Shown: positions 1 through 8,394, counted from the stretch's first letter. The stretch is DNA of 26,069 nt from Caryophanales bacterium UBA3375 (GCA_002359095.1 DEQD01000021.1:1-26069), one strand, 5' to 3'. Numbers and translations: made by a program. The notes: generated from the letters alone by a model not told the origin.

Positions 1-576
1 TTTTTACATTTCTCATGATTAGTCTTAGAACTACATGGTTTATAGGACTTTTGACAATACTTACTCTTTAAGTTGTATTTCTTCATGATACCAGATATAC
101 GCATCTTAGAAACACGAATATCTTGCTTTTCTAGTGCTTTCTTGATCCTTTTAGCCCCGTAGTTTCTTCTTTTTTCTTTGAAAGTTGTAATAACTAAATT
201 TTCAAAGTTAGAATCAACTTATTTTTCAACAGGTTTGTAATAGATGCTAGAACGGCAAACATCCATTATATCACACATCTCTTTGATATCATATTTATCT
301 TTCAGGCTGATTATGGCTTGTTTGATTGACCCATGATCAGTGCTGCTTGCTTTAAAATATCACGCTCAATTTCTACTCTACGTAATTGTTCTTTTAGCAT
401 GATATTTTCTCTTTCGATATCACTAATATCGGAAGGTTTTGTACTATCTCCATACTGTCTCATCCAAGTATAGATAGTACTATCACCTATCCCATATTCT
501 TTTGTGATTTCAGTTGGTTTTCGCCCAGCTTGGACTAGGGCAACCAGTTGTCTTTAAATTCTTCATTGTATTTTAT
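1..576 (-). pseudogene. IS3-family transposase orfA/orfB, broken and cut by window edge
   Basis: OrfA reads from 576 with a good Shine-Dalgarno (AGGAGC, 590-585), but the start codon position (576-574) holds ATA, probably a mutated ATG. One base is missing near 551-556, after the encoded KYNEEFK; the frame then resumes as QLVALVQAGRKPTEITKEYG, a helix-turn-helix region, and continues to TAA at 313-311. A T TTA AAG slip heptamer (356-350) lies in the orfA frame. A -1 shift there opens orfB, which reads RNYGAKRIKKALEK, typical of the IS3 domain before the DDE core. OrfB has an in-frame TAA at 221-219. The catalytic DDE region is outside the window. Three lesions (start loss, frameshift, stop) support a dead gene. 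Confidence 0.85.
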
Positions 577-621
577 AATTTGCTCCTAATTTATTCTAAC
601 AAATTATAGAAACCGTGTCTA
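1..621 (-). mobile_element. Decayed IS3-family insertion sequence, one end only
   Basis: One end of an IS3-type element: the upstream end of the transposase plus about 45 bases of flanking non-coding DNA. Read on the minus strand, the outer end near 621 begins TAGACACGGTTTCTATAATT, which looks like a terminal inverted repeat. The matching repeat would lie beyond base 1, so the exact boundary and any target duplication cannot be confirmed. The transposase carries several lesions, so this copy should be immobile on its own. The family is assigned from the two overlapping reading frames with a -1 slip site and from the helix-turn-helix and linker sequences. Confidence 0.8.
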
Positions 622-730
622 AATTTTGGTTACCCTTCTACTTTGCTTTTAATAACGTCTCAAATATATAGTAAATAATACTACAAATACATTATAACAT
701 ATTACCAGCAATATTTACAAAAAAGTTTTT

Positions 731-756
731 CTAAAAAAAAGGAGCTTAGCTCCTTT
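731..756 (-). terminator. Intrinsic terminator after the mrp-like gene
   Basis: Perfect 8-bp stem AAAGGAGC / GCTCCTTT (756-749 and 745-738) with a 3-base loop, followed on the minus strand by a run of T. The stem overlaps the stop codon of the upstream gene (757-755). It closes the long ireB-to-mrp transcription unit before the IS remnant. Confidence 0.9.
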
Positions 757-1594
757 AATCTAGTAATTTATTGATTTGCTTTTGATTATATTCTTCATCA
801 TTTATCGCTAATTTAGCTCTAATTTCATCTTTTATTTCATCTATGTATGTATCACCAAAGATGGTTAATTTTTCGTCATTATATTGATAAAATGCTTGAT
901 TAATAATGTAGCCTAAAAATTTAAAGTTTAATTGCTTACCAATCTCATAACTACGTAAACACACATGTTGATCTAGTGGTTTTGGCGTGGTTACAATATA
1001 ATAATCAATTTGTTTAAAATAAACATCAATATTAAGAATAATATCTCCAGTTGTTGGCGGGGTATCAATTACTATTAAATCATACTTACTCATATCTACT
1101 TGTTCGACCATTAAACTAATTAATTGGTTTAATTTAGGACCTCGCCAGATAATGGCATGATTCTCAAAATCTTTAATAAAGTATTGTGAAGACATAATAT
1201 CAAGATTATCACTATATTTAACTGGTCTAACATAATTATCAATCATTTTTACCTCATCATATGTATCAAGCAAATAAGGTACAGAATAACCATATATATC
1301 TAAATCTAATAGTAATACTTTTTTTTCTTTACTTGCTAATTTAGCATAATTAGTAGCAACATAAGTTTTTCCTACCCCACCTTTTCCAGATAAAAAAGCA
1401 ATAGTTTTAGTATTTATTTTTTTATTCTGGGCTAACTTAATTTCAACATCTTTATTACTAATAGTACTTAGAACTTTTTTAATTTCCATATTAACTTTAT
1501 AATTGGATAACTTGTTTACATATACAGTTATATTATTATCAGTTTCTACAAACTCATCAATATATTCTTGATATTGTTCTAACTCTTTATACAT
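755..1594 (-). CDS. Mrp/NBP35-family P-loop ATPase lacking the CXXC motif
   Basis: Cytoplasmic ATPase of the Mrp/ApbC group within the MinD/ParA superfamily; classical members carry and transfer Fe-S clusters. Seen: deviant Walker A GKGGVGKT (about residues 70-77), LLLDLDIYG, the Mrp-type IIWRGP (about 149-153) and DTPPTTGD (about 177-184). Classical Mrp proteins have a CXXC before the conserved IFG near the C-terminus; here that stretch reads NQAFYQYNDEKLTIFG with no cysteine, so the bridging cluster probably cannot form. The N-terminal 60 residues look like a shortened MIP18/DUF59-type domain. The start is taken as ATG 1594, which overlaps the end of the NIF3 gene by 8 nt; an in-frame TTG lies at 1600. 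Last gene of its unit. Function could be Fe-S related or a repurposed ATPase. Confidence 0.85.
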   Translation of the reverse strand: MYKELEQYQEYIDEFVETDNNITVYVNKLSNYKVNMEIKKVLSTISNKDVEIKLAQNKKINTKTIAFLSGKGGVGKTYVATNYAKLASKEKKVLLLDLDIYGYSVPYLLDTYDEVKMIDNYVRPVKYSDNLDIMSSQYFIKDFENHAIIWRGPKLNQLISLMVEQVDMSKYDLIVIDTPPTTGDIILNIDVYFKQIDYYIVTTPKPLDQHVCLRSYEIGKQLNFKFLGYIINQAFYQYNDEKLTIFGDTYIDEIKDEIRAKLAINDEEYNQKQINKLLD

Positions 1595-2618
1595 AATCAA
1601 ATGGATCTACATTAGTACTAGAAGTTATTACTTGACAATTAGTAATATCTTCTAGTACACCTTTCATTTTTTCTTTAAATATCACTTCAGCATGATGTGA
1701 TATATCCATTAACATAATACCTAATTCTTTTGCTTCCTGAGCATCATGATATTTAATATCACCTGTAAGTAAACAATCACAACCTTTAGCTTTAGCTTCT
1801 TTCATGTATTCAACTCCACTTCCTCCAACGATTGCTACTTTTTTAATGGATTTATTAACATCTCCTACTATTTTAATTGGTGTTTTAAATATTCGTTTTA
1901 ATCGACGAGCAAAACTAATTGCTTTAACTTCTTTAATATAACCAATACGTCCAATACCTAAATATAGATTAGGATAAGTAATCGGTGTTAGTTTAATATC
2001 ACTATATCCTTTTTTAAGTAACATATCAATTACTTCATCTTGATCACTAGCTAAAATATTTGCTTCTACATTAATTAACATATCATTATTATTAATAATT
2101 TTAGTAGTATATAATCCTTGATTATATAACTTATCACTTATATTATTAATTGCTCCTAAATTAATAATATAAGGACTTAAGATATAAGATAATCGATCTA
2201 TTTCATTTTTGCTTACTTTAATGCTTAAACTAGCCATTTTAGTTTCAATTTCTTGAGATAATTCATAAACATTTTCTAAACCAATTTCGTCAGCTAACCA
2301 ATCATTCATCCCATTAATACACACATCAACATTAGTATGCATCACATAAACACTAATATTGTTTTTAATTAGTTTAATGATTTTTTCATCATTAATGCTT
2401 TTTAATGGTTTAAAAATAATTGGATGATGAACAACAATTAAATCAACCTTTTTCTTAATTGCTTCATCAACTACTTGATTAGTTATTTCTAATGTTGTCA
2501 TTATCTTTTTAATATTATTATTTTCATTACCAATTAATAACCCAACATTATCCCAACTACATGCTAATTTATTAGGATAAAGTTGATTTAATTGTGATGT
2601 GATTTTAGCTAATTTCAT
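1587..2618 (-). CDS. yqfO: NIF3-like dinuclear metal-centre protein (YqfO family)
   Basis: Member of the NIF3/DUF34 family, toroidal hexamers with a two-metal site; the family's biochemical role is still debated (GTP cyclohydrolase I type 2 annotations are common but uncertain). Metal-site motifs are present: VVHHPIIF (H64, H65), HTNVD (H94, D98) and DISHHAE near the C-terminus (around H308/H309 and E311). The 343-residue length, with about 100 extra residues between the two halves (roughly 125-235), matches the Firmicute YqfO type with a PII-like insert rather than the short E. coli YbgI type. SD AGGAGAG lies just before ATG. It follows trmK by 7 bases, the same order as sigA-trmK-yqfO in Bacillus. 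Confidence 0.92.
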   Translation of the reverse strand: MKLAKITSQLNQLYPNKLACSWDNVGLLIGNENNNIKKIMTTLEITNQVVDEAIKKKVDLIVVHHPIIFKPLKSINDEKIIKLIKNNISVYVMHTNVDVCINGMNDWLADEIGLENVYELSQEIETKMASLSIKVSKNEIDRLSYILSPYIINLGAINNISDKLYNQGLYTTKIINNNDMLINVEANILASDQDEVIDMLLKKGYSDIKLTPITYPNLYLGIGRIGYIKEVKAISFARRLKRIFKTPIKIVGDVNKSIKKVAIVGGSGVEYMKEAKAKGCDCLLTGDIKYHDAQEAKELGIMLMDISHHAEVIFKEKMKGVLEDITNCQVITSSTNVDPFDYV

Positions 2619-2625
2619 ATCTCTC

Positions 2626-3240
2626 CTAACAAGTTGTTAATAACTCATATTCTTCTTTATTATCTCCACTTAGTGGATGATTACTTTTGATTTTTTCTAG
2701 GTGGTTAATTCTTTCTTGTTGGTATTCAAAAAAGTCCTTAGATTTACCTCTACCTAAATAAATCTCTTTATCAGTATAAATACTACCATCTTCATTTACT
2801 ACTAGATAATTATAATATTTATTATCTTTTATTACATCATCAATACTAACAGCTGTATTATTTTTAACTAAATACTTACGTAATTTAATTACGTTGTTAT
2901 TTGGTTGTAAAATTAAATTGTGATATGGTTGCTTTAGATTTTCTAAAATACTAATAATTTCCATTCCTCCCATACCAGCAATTACAATATCAATTTTTTT
3001 ATCACTTAATTTTAGATTTAAACCATCCCCTAAAATAAAAGTTGCTTTTTTTAAATAACCATTTTCTTTTATTGTTTGATATCCAGCAAGTAAGGGAGAT
3101 ATATTAATATCACATAAGATAACTTTATCTACTTGATTATCATTTAATAATTTTAATGGTAATAATCCATGATCACTACCAATATCACAAACAACATTAT
3201 TATCAACTAATGTTGTTAATACATCAAGACGCTTACTCAT
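2626..3240 (-). CDS. trmK: tRNA (adenine22-N1)-methyltransferase TrmK
   Basis: SAM-dependent methyltransferase that makes m1A22 in tRNA. Seen: SAM-binding DIGSDHG (residues 19-25), acidic CDIN (43-46), GDG (71-73) and the TrmK-typical AGMGG (88-92), then LILQPNNN, the COG2384 equivalent of the catalytic-loop region. Length of 204 residues is slightly shorter than the roughly 230 of Bacillus TrmK, with a shortened C-terminal helical part. The start ATG overlaps the rpoD stop as TAATG, implying translational coupling. The position between rpoD and the NIF3 gene supports the assignment. Confidence 0.93.
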   Translation of the reverse strand: MSKRLDVLTTLVDNNVVCDIGSDHGLLPLKLLNDNQVDKVILCDINISPLLAGYQTIKENGYLKKATFILGDGLNLKLSDKKIDIVIAGMGGMEIISILENLKQPYHNLILQPNNNVIKLRKYLVKNNTAVSIDDVIKDNKYYNYLVVNEDGSIYTDKEIYLGRGKSKDFFEYQQERINHLEKIKSNHPLSGDNKEEYELLTTC

Positions 3241-5012
3241 TATTTAATAAATAAATTTAAATCTCTTTGTTGTGCATAAGATTTAAGTTTACGTTTCCCT
3301 TTATTTTCTACTTGACGAATACGTTCACGAGTCACTTGGAATACTTCTCCAACTTCTTCTAAAGTAAGTGGTTTAATTACTCCACCTGTTAATTTTTCAA
3401 TACGCTTAATTTGGTCAATACGTTCATCACTTTCTTCTAATACTTCTTCTAAGTGTTTGATGTTTGCTACACGCATTTTTTCTAATTGTTTTTGTGCATT
3501 TTCCATCATCTCATCACGTTCTTCTTGTGTTAAATCTTCATCTAACTGTAAGTTTTTCATATTATTAGTAATGATGTTGTATTGAGCATTATTTTGTTTT
3601 AATCGTTTTAGTACTAATTGTTTTTGTGGGGCTGATAAACGATTAGTTAATTGGAAAATAACTTCGGCATCTTTTGTATCAATACGTTTTTTCTCTAACC
3701 CTTGACGAACGTATGCTACCATCGATTTTAAGTTTTCAATATCATCATAATTAAAATCATACAACCCATAACGATATAATAATACATCTCCTTCTTGGGG
3801 AGGAAGTTCATAGATTAATGTAAGTAAGATTTCACGAAGTTGTTTTTCTTCGGTTTCTTGATCTTGACTAACATTTTTGTTATCCTCAATAAATGCTTCA
3901 AGTGCTGAATTATCTTCACCTACTGGCATTTCAATTGGAATTGGGTCACGAGAAATATCAAAGATATGTTCTACTTCTTCTGCACTCATTTGTGGTTTTA
4001 CTGCTTTACCGATTTCTTCTGCCGTTGGCTCTTGGCCATTTTGTTGTAATAACTCGCGTTGAGCTTTAGATACTTTGTTAATTGTTTCAACCATATGTAC
4101 TGGTACACGAATTACTTTAGATTTATCGGCAATACCACGAGTGATCCCTTGACGGATCCACCATGTTGCATATGTTGAAAATTTAAATCCAGCATCTACA
4201 TCGAACTTTTGAATTGCTTTTTCTAAACCAAGCATTCCTTCCATTACTAAATCAATTAAATCCATTCCACGATTTAAATGTTTTTTAGCAATACTAATAA
4301 CTAAACGTTTGTTAGATAAAATTAAGATTTCTTTTGCATCTTCTAGTGCTTCTTGTTCAATTAAAGTTAATTTTTTACCAGAAGCCATTTTCTTTTGATA
4401 CTTATCTATTGTTTCACAAATCTCGTGTTCTTTTTCAGGTGATAATAATGGATAATCATTAATTGTTGATAAGAAGTTTTTTATTTCATCATTATTTTGA
4501 TGTTTACCAGTACCTTGTAATAACTGTTCAATATTGTAATTAATCTCTTCTTCACCAACTTCAAATGTCATATTTCTAAATTTCATTAAATCTTCAACTA
4601 ATTGATCATCTGTATAATTAATAGTAATATCTTTTAGTTCTAACTCTTTTTCTACTTTAATAAATAATTCTTTTTTATAATTCAAACCTAAATTTTTAGA
4701 TAAAGCTAAGTTAAGAGTGATATCATCTACAGTATTATTGTTATGACGAGCAATCTTAGTCATATCTTTAGTTACAGCATCAATCTTTTTAATTTCATCA
4801 CGACTAAACTCTTGTTTTAATGAATTCTTAGCAGCTTGCTTTTCACTATTAGAAATAATTTTTTCAATCTTAGTTTCTTTATCTTTTAATTTCCCATCAT
4901 TAGTTTCTAGTAAATTAATTAACTCTTTTTTTCGAGCCATTTCTCTAAACTCAATTCCTCTTTCACGTAACAAATCTTGTAATTCAGCAATTTTTAATTT
5001 TTTATAATCCAT
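3240..5012 (-). CDS. rpoD: Housekeeping sigma-70 factor with SAP-like N-terminus and enlarged region 4
   Basis: Principal sigma factor that directs RNA polymerase to promoters. Order: a SAP-like motif (about 4-36), a charged helical stretch (about 45-170), region 1.2 (about 175-205), region 2 (about 230-305, with KFSTYATWWIRQ at 277-288 for -10 recognition and melting), region 3 (about 306-380, PVHMVETINK), then region 4. Region 4.1 (LREILLTLIYELPPQ, 392-406) is separated from the canonical helix-turn-helix (LTLEEVGEVF, VTRERIRQVE; 549-590) by 129 residues, where about four are usual. Region 2 and the -35-binding helix look intact, so the protein should be active. At 590 residues it is far longer than the roughly 370 of Bacillus SigA. 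SD AGGAGG is strong. It overlaps dnaG by 11 nt, within the conserved dnaG-rpoD order. Confidence 0.95.
   Translation of the reverse strand: MDYKKLKIAELQDLLRERGIEFREMARKKELINLLETNDGKLKDKETKIEKIISNSEKQAAKNSLKQEFSRDEIKKIDAVTKDMTKIARHNNNTVDDITLNLALSKNLGLNYKKELFIKVEKELELKDITINYTDDQLVEDLMKFRNMTFEVGEEEINYNIEQLLQGTGKHQNNDEIKNFLSTINDYPLLSPEKEHEICETIDKYQKKMASGKKLTLIEQEALEDAKEILILSNKRLVISIAKKHLNRGMDLIDLVMEGMLGLEKAIQKFDVDAGFKFSTYATWWIRQGITRGIADKSKVIRVPVHMVETINKVSKAQRELLQQNGQEPTAEEIGKAVKPQMSAEEVEHIFDISRDPIPIEMPVGEDNSALEAFIEDNKNVSQDQETEEKQLREILLTLIYELPPQEGDVLLYRYGLYDFNYDDIENLKSMVAYVRQGLEKKRIDTKDAEVIFQLTNRLSAPQKQLVLKRLKQNNAQYNIITNNMKNLQLDEDLTQEERDEMMENAQKQLEKMRVANIKHLEEVLEESDERIDQIKRIEKLTGGVIKPLTLEEVGEVFQVTRERIRQVENKGKRKLKSYAQQRDLNLFIK
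3369..3755 (-). other. 129-residue segment inside sigma region 4
   Basis: Encodes residues 420-548 of the sigma factor. Its first part (423-443: DDIEN, then VRQGLEKKR) resembles a degenerate form of the canonical EEVGE...IRQVENKGKRK. A second stretch at 450-471 (EVIFQLTNRL ... LVLKRL) lines up without gaps, at an offset of 56 residues, with 394-415 (EILLTLIYEL ... LLYRY). The rest (about 474-548) is charged and probably helical. The segment is fully in frame with no stop and has codon use like the rest of the gene, so it looks like a real part of the protein. Confidence 0.75.
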
Positions 5013-6774
5013 TTTTTATTCCTCCTGTTAGTTTTGATAATTGACTATTTAAATTAGTATCATTTTGTTCTAGCAATTTAGAAACTTGATTCTCATCAAT
5101 TTCTAAATTACTTACCTTAGATACTAAATTAAATACATCTTTACTTAGTAAATCACATACTAATGATGGATTTACAGCATCTAGTGTTTCATCAGATTGA
5201 TACATTTTTTCAATCACATCAATAATTTCTTTAAACTGTTGATTTTTAATCATGCTTGGATTTTTTTGTAAATATGGTTTTACTTGATTAAAACCTTTAC
5301 GTGTAAAACACAATTTAGTATAAACATAATCATCACTTAAACCAAATTCATCAACACTTACGGATTTTGGTCCAAAGATTTCATCCCCAATAATTTCTTC
5401 TTCAACAAAACTCTCATAGTAATCTAAACTTGTATCAATGTTATCTACATTATTAGTTTGATAACTTGGTTCTTGATAATAATTATGATTGTTATTAGTA
5501 TCCATACTATTAATATCTTTATCAAGTACTTCTTCAATGATTTCTTTTACTGTCTCTCGATCATAACCAACTTTTTTACTAACTTTAGTAATAAGTATTG
5601 GTAGTGTTTCTTTATCTACTTTAATATTAGTAAACACATCGTTAATAAAGCTAATAACTTCTTGGTCACTACCAATATTAACTTCCATATTATCTAATTT
5701 AAATTGATAAGCTTCTATTGCATTAGTAATTAAATCATTAGCATCGTTTCCTGCTTGCACATATTCATCTACATCTTTATAATCATCAAATACTACAACT
5801 CTAATATTATAAAAACCAAAATCATTTAATTCTTTAATAAGTTTTAGTGTTGCTTCTACTCCAGCTTTATCTTGATCTAGAGATAATACTATTTCTTTTA
5901 CATTGTATTTTTTAAGTAGTCTAATATGGTTATTAGTAATAGCAGTACCCATACTAGCAACTACGTTATAGATTCCTTGTTGTTCATAACTATAAACATC
6001 AAAGAATCCTTCAACGATAATAATTTTGTCATTTACTAAATTATGTTTAGCATTATTTAAGTTATATAAAATATCTTTTTTCTTAAACACATCACTATCA
6101 CGACTATTAATGTATTTAGCACTATCTCCAGATAGGATACGTCCACTAAATCCCACTACTTGATTAATATCATTTTTAATCGGTATTACTAAACGATTAA
6201 CAAACATATCATTATGATTATCATTAAATATATTACTATTTAAAATATCAAATTCAGAATACTTATGTTCTTCATTAGATTTTTTTATTAAATAATCATA
6301 AGGTTTTATACTCTTTGCACTAAAACCTAATTGATGACGATTAATAATAGTATCATCCATCCCACGATCTATTAAATACTTTTTAGCCTCACTACCTTCA
6401 TTAGTAACAGTTAAGATATTATGATATAAATCACAAATATCTTGATTTACATAATGAATCGGTAAGTTATTATCCTTAGCTTCTTTTATTTCTATTCCGA
6501 TTTGAGTTGCAAGTAACTTAACACTTTCAAAATAAGAAATCTTATTATATTTTTGACGGAAATTAATAACATTCCCTCCTTGTTTACAAACAAAACAATT
6601 ACAAATTTTTTTAGTCGGACTTACAATAAATGAAGGATTGTTATCATCATGAAAAGGACATAAACCAACAAAGTTTGCTCCTTTTTTTGTTAGTGCTATG
6701 TCTTTTGAAATTTCTTCAACAATATCGACTTGATCAATTATTTGATTAATAACACTTTGATCAATTCCCTTCAT
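5002..6774 (-). CDS. dnaG: DNA primase DnaG
   Basis: Makes RNA primers at the replication fork. Seen: N-terminal CHC2 zinc ribbon (C39, H42, C60, C63 in CPFH ... CFVC), the primase catalytic core with GFSGRI (208-213), and a TOPRIM fold with E255 in IIVEGFFDV and D300/D302 in SLDQDKAG as metal ligands. The C-terminal 150-200 residues are less conserved and hold an Asn-rich linker (about 425-445) before a helical helicase-binding region. Length of 590 residues is normal. The start overlaps the end of the DnaD-domain gene by 14 nt, and its end overlaps rpoD. Confidence 0.96.
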   Translation of the reverse strand: MKGIDQSVINQIIDQVDIVEEISKDIALTKKGANFVGLCPFHDDNNPSFIVSPTKKICNCFVCKQGGNVINFRQKYNKISYFESVKLLATQIGIEIKEAKDNNLPIHYVNQDICDLYHNILTVTNEGSEAKKYLIDRGMDDTIINRHQLGFSAKSIKPYDYLIKKSNEEHKYSEFDILNSNIFNDNHNDMFVNRLVIPIKNDINQVVGFSGRILSGDSAKYINSRDSDVFKKKDILYNLNNAKHNLVNDKIIIVEGFFDVYSYEQQGIYNVVASMGTAITNNHIRLLKKYNVKEIVLSLDQDKAGVEATLKLIKELNDFGFYNIRVVVFDDYKDVDEYVQAGNDANDLITNAIEAYQFKLDNMEVNIGSDQEVISFINDVFTNIKVDKETLPILITKVSKKVGYDRETVKEIIEEVLDKDINSMDTNNNHNYYQEPSYQTNNVDNIDTSLDYYESFVEEEIIGDEIFGPKSVSVDEFGLSDDYVYTKLCFTRKGFNQVKPYLQKNPSMIKNQQFKEIIDVIEKMYQSDETLDAVNPSLVCDLLSKDVFNLVSKVSNLEIDENQVSKLLEQNDTNLNSQLSKLTGGIKNGL

Positions 6775-7561
6775 ATATTTTCCCCTTTAATTTCATTATT
6801 TCTTCTTCACTTAATACTTCATAATCTTGTTCTTCATAAACAGGTTTAACATATTGTTTAGAAGATTTACTTACATTAGTACTACGCTCATTATTAAATT
6901 TAATTGCTTCTTTAATACTACTAACTTTATGTTTATTATAACTAGCTATAATCTTATCAAAGAAATTAGCAATAAAGTTATGATGTTGATTTTGAATAAC
7001 ACTTTGTTCAAATACATACTTAAATACACTAGGTGGTATATTAGTTTTAAGTAACCACATATTAATTAATGCAAAATCTTTTTTACTCATCCCTAATTCA
7101 TATTTAGAGATTAAATCACCTAAATAAATACGATTATAATATATCTCTAAGTTATCAACATCTTCTTTACTTGGTTTATTTAAATTTGTTTGTGATAAGT
7201 TATGACGCATCTTATAAAGGATATTTGCTAAATATTGATCAGGACTGTTTGTTTCAAACGCTAATTTAGCATCCATCTCATTTATTCCCCACATATTACT
7301 TACTAAATTAATTTTATTATCACTAATATCTTCTTTAGCAAGTAGATATCCATCTTTTGTTTTCTTTAAACTAAAATAGTTATTTATACGTTTAAACAAT
7401 GCATTTACTTCTTCTTTACTAAATCCATAATCAAGTAATTCATCAACAATCATACATTGATCATTATGACTAAGAATTATTGCTATTAAACTAATAATAT
7501 CTTTATCTTTAATATGGCTACAATCTTTTAAACTTATATTAACTATTTTAATTAAACGCAT
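6761..7561 (-). CDS. DnaD/DnaB-type replication initiation protein
   Basis: Probably acts in helicase loading or primosome assembly, as Bacillus DnaD and DnaB do. The region at about 135-225 matches the DnaD C-terminal domain: a YYNRIYLGDLIS helix, ELGMSKKDFALINMWL, then NFIANFFDKIIASYNKHKV, close to the family's YID.IL..W...G pattern although the usual tryptophan is tyrosine. The N-terminal 90 residues look like a winged-helix fold (IVDELLDYGFSKEEVNALF). The charged C-terminal tail may bind DNA. It lies directly upstream of dnaG with overlapping reading frames, which fits a replication role. Whether it corresponds to DnaB or DnaD cannot be settled from sequence alone. Confidence 0.8.
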   Translation of the reverse strand: MRLIKIVNISLKDCSHIKDKDIISLIAIILSHNDQCMIVDELLDYGFSKEEVNALFKRINNYFSLKKTKDGYLLAKEDISDNKINLVSNMWGINEMDAKLAFETNSPDQYLANILYKMRHNLSQTNLNKPSKEDVDNLEIYYNRIYLGDLISKYELGMSKKDFALINMWLLKTNIPPSVFKYVFEQSVIQNQHHNFIANFFDKIIASYNKHKVSSIKEAIKFNNERSTNVSKSSKQYVKPVYEEQDYEVLSEEEIMKLKGKIYEGN

Positions 7562-8394
7562 TAACTACTCCTATGATATATTGTTGAAATTAAATCAATA
7601 AAATTTTGATTTAATTTCAAGTTACTGATAAGTAAATCAATATCTTTTAATTTATTATTAATAACTTCTTCTAACTCTTCTTTACTATAATAAGTTGCAT
7701 AAGTAAATTTATCATTAGCAATATCACTACCAATATCTTTACCTACTATTTCAAAACTTCCATAACAATCAAGATAGTCATCTTGAATTTGATAAATTAA
7801 TCCTAAATTAGTTCCTAAAACAATTAACTTATCTTTATCATTTAAATTACTAATTACATTTGCCATTAACATCGGAGCTATTAATAACTTAGCAGTCTTT
7901 TGCATATACATTTGATCTAAAACTTCTAAATTATTAATTTCTCCTTTAATATCAATTACTTGACCATTAATCATTCCTTGATTTACACCACTATAGTTTG
8001 CCAAGATGTTAATTAACTTAACTTTTTGACTATCACTAATAACTTTGTTATTAGTTATTAATTCAAAAGCTAAGGTAAGTAAACTGTCTCCAGCTAAAAT
8101 TGCCATATCCTCACCATAAACTAAATGTAGTGTTTTCTTACCACGCCTAAATTCATCATCATCCATTGCCGGTAAATCATCATGAATTAATGAATAAGTA
8201 TGAATACATTCTATGCTCATGGCTAAATCATAATAATCACTAGTATCATCTACTTCTAAATATGATAAAAAAATTAATGGTCTAATTAGTTTTCCATCAT
8301 TAATCAAACTATACTTAATAGCTTGTTTAATACTAGGATCACAAACTAGTTCATCAATTTTTTCTTCCATAAACTTATTTAATGCTTCTTTCAT
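7561..8394 (-). CDS. ispA: Farnesyl diphosphate synthase (polyprenyl synthetase)
   Basis: Condenses isopentenyl and allylic diphosphates to make farnesyl diphosphate, the precursor of undecaprenyl carriers. First Asp-rich motif HDDLPAMDDDEFRRG (about 71-85) contains the two-residue insertion typical of bacterial type II FPP synthases; second Asp-rich motif YQIQDDYLD (about 201-209); GKLIRP near the start (about 34-39). The start is taken at ATG 8394: GGAG lies just upstream within the last codons of the DUF1292 gene, and ATG follows that gene's TAA by one base. An ATG at 8406 and a TTG at 8424 are less likely. The last codon abuts the DnaD-domain gene start (1-nt overlap). At 277 residues it is slightly short for the family. 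Confidence 0.93.
   Translation of the reverse strand: MKEALNKFMEEKIDELVCDPSIKQAIKYSLINDGKLIRPLIFLSYLEVDDTSDYYDLAMSIECIHTYSLIHDDLPAMDDDEFRRGKKTLHLVYGEDMAILAGDSLLTLAFELITNNKVISDSQKVKLINILANYSGVNQGMINGQVIDIKGEINNLEVLDQMYMQKTAKLLIAPMLMANVISNLNDKDKLIVLGTNLGLIYQIQDDYLDCYGSFEIVGKDIGSDIANDKFTYATYYSKEELEEVINNKLKDIDLLISNLKLNQNFIDLISTIYHRSS

Noticed and set aside
3877..4062. 61-codon plus-strand frame inside rpoD
   Set aside because: Fully antisense to conserved sigma regions, with no Shine-Dalgarno; an open-frame shadow.
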